Shown piece after piece: positions 6,634 through 7,837 of a stretch of DNA of 7,837 bases (position 1 is its first letter; every line of letters starts with the position of its first letter). Under the pieces are notes generated by a model. The model saw nothing but the letters and a program-made list of their open reading frames with translations, searched no databases and was not told where the DNA came from. Source of the stretch: Bacteroidota bacterium (GTDB lineage Bacteria; Bacteroidota; Bacteroidia; Chitinophagales; Chitinophagaceae); the NCBI GenBank assembly GCA_023416995.1, contig JAEZGI010000079.1:1-7837 (forward strand), in the 5' to 3' direction. Both the position numbers and the translations under genes were made by a program.

Positions 6634-6663
6634 GCGCTTCTTTATGTTCTTAATATGTTTCAT
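6613..6663 (-). CDS. Putative 16-residue leader peptide of asd (MKHIKNIKKRSSMGKG)
   Basis: This ORF is too short for usual gene calling. It begins about 16 bases after the expected transcription start, has a Shine-Dalgarno-like AGGTGA (6672-6677) eight bases before ATG 6663, and stops at TGA 6613-6615, 25 bases before the attenuator stem. Five of 16 residues are Lys (including the tandem Lys8-Lys9). With Ile4, Ile7, Asn6 and Met, most residues belong to the aspartate family that depends on Asd or its substrate. That is the signature of a ribosome-stalling leader peptide. The frame is open further upstream (to an ATG at 6828), but that would overlap the start of the divergent gene and precede the promoter. 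Lysine-rich short ORFs also arise by chance in AT-rich DNA. Confidence 0.5.
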   Translation of the reverse strand: MKHIKNIKKRSSMGKG

Positions 6664-6683
6664 CGTGTTTTTCACCTGAATTT

Positions 6684-6715
6684 CAAAAATAACCACCATT
6701 GCGTTACTTCCCAAA
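6684..6715 (-). promoter_or_regulatory. Consensus Bacteroidota promoter of the asd leader transcript
   Basis: On the minus strand TTTG (6712-6715), a 20-base spacer, and TATTTTTG (6684-6691) match the Bacteroidota primary sigma consensus TTTG-N19..21-TAnnTTTG at every defined position; it is the only such match noticed in the window. The start of transcription is expected near 6678-6680, giving an asd leader of about 175 bases that includes the leader ORF and the hairpin terminator. Confidence 0.75.
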
Positions 6716-6726
6716 TTTTTACCTTG
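6699..6726 (+). promoter_or_regulatory. Weak candidate promoter of the lamin-tail-domain gene
   Basis: TTG (6699-6701), an 18-base spacer and TACCTTG (6720-6726) form a degenerate Bacteroidota-like promoter that would start transcription near 6732, about 19 bases before the ATG. It overlaps the divergent asd promoter almost completely. A second -7-like octamer, TATGTTTC (6654-6661), has no -33 partner. Confidence 0.2.
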
Positions 6727-6750
6727 AATAATTATTAAATATTGGGAAAG
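6707..6750. repeat. Imperfect inverted repeat between the asd promoter and the lamin-tail gene
   Basis: The arms CTTCCCAAATTT (6707-6718) and AAATATTGGGAAAG (6737-6750) are complementary over 12 pairs with two single-base bulges, around an 18-base AT-rich centre. The left arm contains the -33 TTTG of the asd leader promoter, and the right arm ends directly at the ATG of the divergent gene at 6751. It could be an operator for a regulator of the divergent pair or a hairpin at the translation start; it could also be chance in AT-rich sequence. Confidence 0.35.
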
Positions 6751-7837
6751 ATGTTGAGGAAGCTGAAATTGATGTGGCAGACTTTTGGCCTGATGGCTAT
6801 CTGTTGTGGGCTTGCGGCCCAGCCCCATCCGGTGATTATTACCGAAATCTATCCTGATCCTGACAATAAAGCCGGCATACCTGCATCAGAGTTTATTGAA
6901 TTAAAAAATGTTTCAGGGCAGGTGGTGAACCTGAAAGGCTGGCGGATTACAGATGGTTCAGCAACTGCAACGATCAATGTTTCATACGATCTGCTTCCGG
7001 ATAGTTTTGTAGTGATCTGCCCTAATGCCGCGTTGCCTTCGTTCAGCACTACCGCGCGTGCAATTGGTGTGAGTTCTTTTCCATCTCTTAATAATGACGC
7101 GGATATCATTACGCTTCTTGATCATCAACAGGTGAACATTCACACCATAGCGTATAAAAGCGACTGGCACGCGAACGCAGTTAAAAAAGCAGGAGGCTGG
7201 ACCTTAGAGATGATAGATACCAGAAATCCCTGCGGCGGGCAAACAAACTGGACGTCTTCCATTCATGCAAACGGAGGAACTCCGGGATATGCCAACAGCG
7301 TGACTGCCTCTAACGCAGATGAACAGCCGCCATCATTGATCCGAGCATTTTTAAAAGATTCGGTCACGCTTATTGCTGTTTTTGATGAACCACTGGACAG
7401 TACGACCGCAACAAATAAAGAGCGGTATCTGATTGATGCCACGGCTATAAAAGCGATTTCCGTCACATTGCACACTCGGTTAAGGGATGAACTTATGATC
7501 ACTCTTAGCCACCCATTCAACAGCGGCATCCTGTACACTTTAACTGTTCGGCAACTTAAGGACTGCGCCGGTAATGAAATCGGCATGTATAACAATACCA
7601 GGTTCGGGATTGCATCTACAGCGAAACCAGGTGACGTGGCAATCAATGAGTTACTGTTCAACCCGGCCGGCACAGGGTTTGACTATGTTGAACTGATAAA
7701 CAAGAGCAACACTGTTATTGATCTCAAAACGATTTTGCTTGCTGGTAAAAACCAGGTTGGAGCTTTTACGGACCTGGTACCGGTAACTTCCGACACACGT
7801 CTGCTACTTCCCGGAGCTTATGTGGTTGTCACACGAA
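6751..7837 (+). CDS. Secreted lamin-tail-domain (LTD) protein, C-terminus cut by window edge
   Basis: The frame is open from ATG 6751 to the right edge (362 residues visible, no stop). An in-frame stop at 6736-6738 fixes the start to within a few codons. A Sec signal peptide MLRKLKLMWQTFGLMAICCG, ending LAAQ, is followed by a first LTD fold at about 28-185. Its landmarks are VIITEIYPDP, EFIELKN, VNLKGWRITDG, SFVVICPN and the closing TPGYAN. Residues about 193-288 resemble an SbsA/Big_5-type Ig-like domain (PPSLIRAFL..SVTLIAVFDEPLD, LTVRQLKDCAGNEI). A second LTD begins at about 294 (DVAINELLFNP, FDYVELINKSN, LLLPGAYVVVTR). Such repeated LTD/Ig proteins in Bacteroidota are usually large, exported and often end in a type IX secretion sorting domain, which would lie beyond the edge. 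They are thought to act on the cell surface or on extracellular DNA or polymers, but the function here is unknown. It is divergent from asd. Confidence 0.9.
   Translation, partial: MLRKLKLMWQTFGLMAICCGLAAQPHPVIITEIYPDPDNKAGIPASEFIELKNVSGQVVNLKGWRITDGSATATINVSYDLLPDSFVVICPNAALPSFSTTARAIGVSSFPSLNNDADIITLLDHQQVNIHTIAYKSDWHANAVKKAGGWTLEMIDTRNPCGGQTNWTSSIHANGGTPGYANSVTASNADEQPPSLIRAFLKDSVTLIAVFDEPLDSTTATNKERYLIDATAIKAISVTLHTRLRDELMITLSHPFNSGILYTLTVRQLKDCAGNEIGMYNNTRFGIASTAKPGDVAINELLFNPAGTGFDYVELINKSNTVIDLKTILLAGKNQVGAFTDLVPVTSDTRLLLPGAYVVVTR

Noticed and set aside
6589..6680. Lysine riboswitch (L box) upstream of asd
   Set aside because: Only about 90 bases lie between the expected start and the terminator, roughly half of what an L box needs, and no five-helix junction or its conserved loops were recognised.
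6613..6828. 71-codon minus-strand ORF ending in the leader peptide sequence
   Set aside because: Its first half is antisense to the signal peptide region of the lamin-tail gene and lies upstream of the asd promoter. Only the last 16 codons are inside the leader transcript.

Overview
The window looks like ordinary chromosome from a member of Bacteroidota, probably of the Chitinophagaceae type (inference). The evidence is the gene set (a Nudix/winged-helix regulator, a LigA with a short Bacteroidota-style N-terminus, a DUF2461 protein, an EEP-fold lipoprotein, a large lamin-tail-domain secreted protein), the scarcity of Shine-Dalgarno sequences, and promoter elements resembling the Bacteroidota consensus TTTG-N19..21-TAnnTTTG. 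No tRNA, rRNA, CRISPR array or insertion sequence was recognised, and no gene-free stretch exceeds 300 bases.

Layout. At 1-601 (minus) lies the N-terminal 200 residues of a Nudix-fold regulator with a degenerate catalytic box, cut by the left edge. Divergent from it, ligA (748-2838, plus) encodes a complete NAD-dependent DNA ligase. An HNH/NUMOD4-like protein with a C-terminal helix-turn-helix (2908-3471) and a DUF2461 protein (3500-4162) follow on the same strand, 28 bases apart. A 71-residue unknown small ORF (4358-4573, plus) meets tail to tail, three bases apart, an endonuclease/exonuclease/phosphatase-fold lipoprotein gene (4577-5380 or 5410, minus). Upstream of that on the minus strand is asd (5488-6504), aspartate-semialdehyde dehydrogenase, closed by a strong hairpin terminator at 5453-5475. 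A secreted lamin-tail-domain protein starts at 6751 on the plus strand and runs off the right edge.

The most interesting part is the 246-base gap between asd and the lamin-tail gene. On the asd strand it holds, in order, a consensus-perfect Bacteroidota promoter (TTTG-N20-TATTTTTG, 6684-6715), a 16-codon lysine-rich ORF (MKHIKNIKKRSSMGKG, 6613-6663), and a U-tract terminator (6556-6588) that lies upstream of asd. A segment at the 3' end of the small ORF (GGAAGG, 6618-6623) is perfectly complementary to the terminator's 5' arm (CCTTCC, 6578-6583), and it can instead pair with a segment just before it. This is the four-segment layout of a ribosome-mediated transcription attenuator. The leader peptide is rich in lysine, isoleucine and methionine, which are end products of the pathway that Asd feeds. 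The model is inferred from sequence alone.

Two genes important in the cell (ligA for replication and repair, asd for Lys/Met/Thr/Ile and probably diaminopimelate synthesis) are thus interspersed with accessory or uncharacterised genes. Apart from the leader-asd arrangement and a possible HNH-DUF2461 transcript, the genes appear to be separately transcribed.
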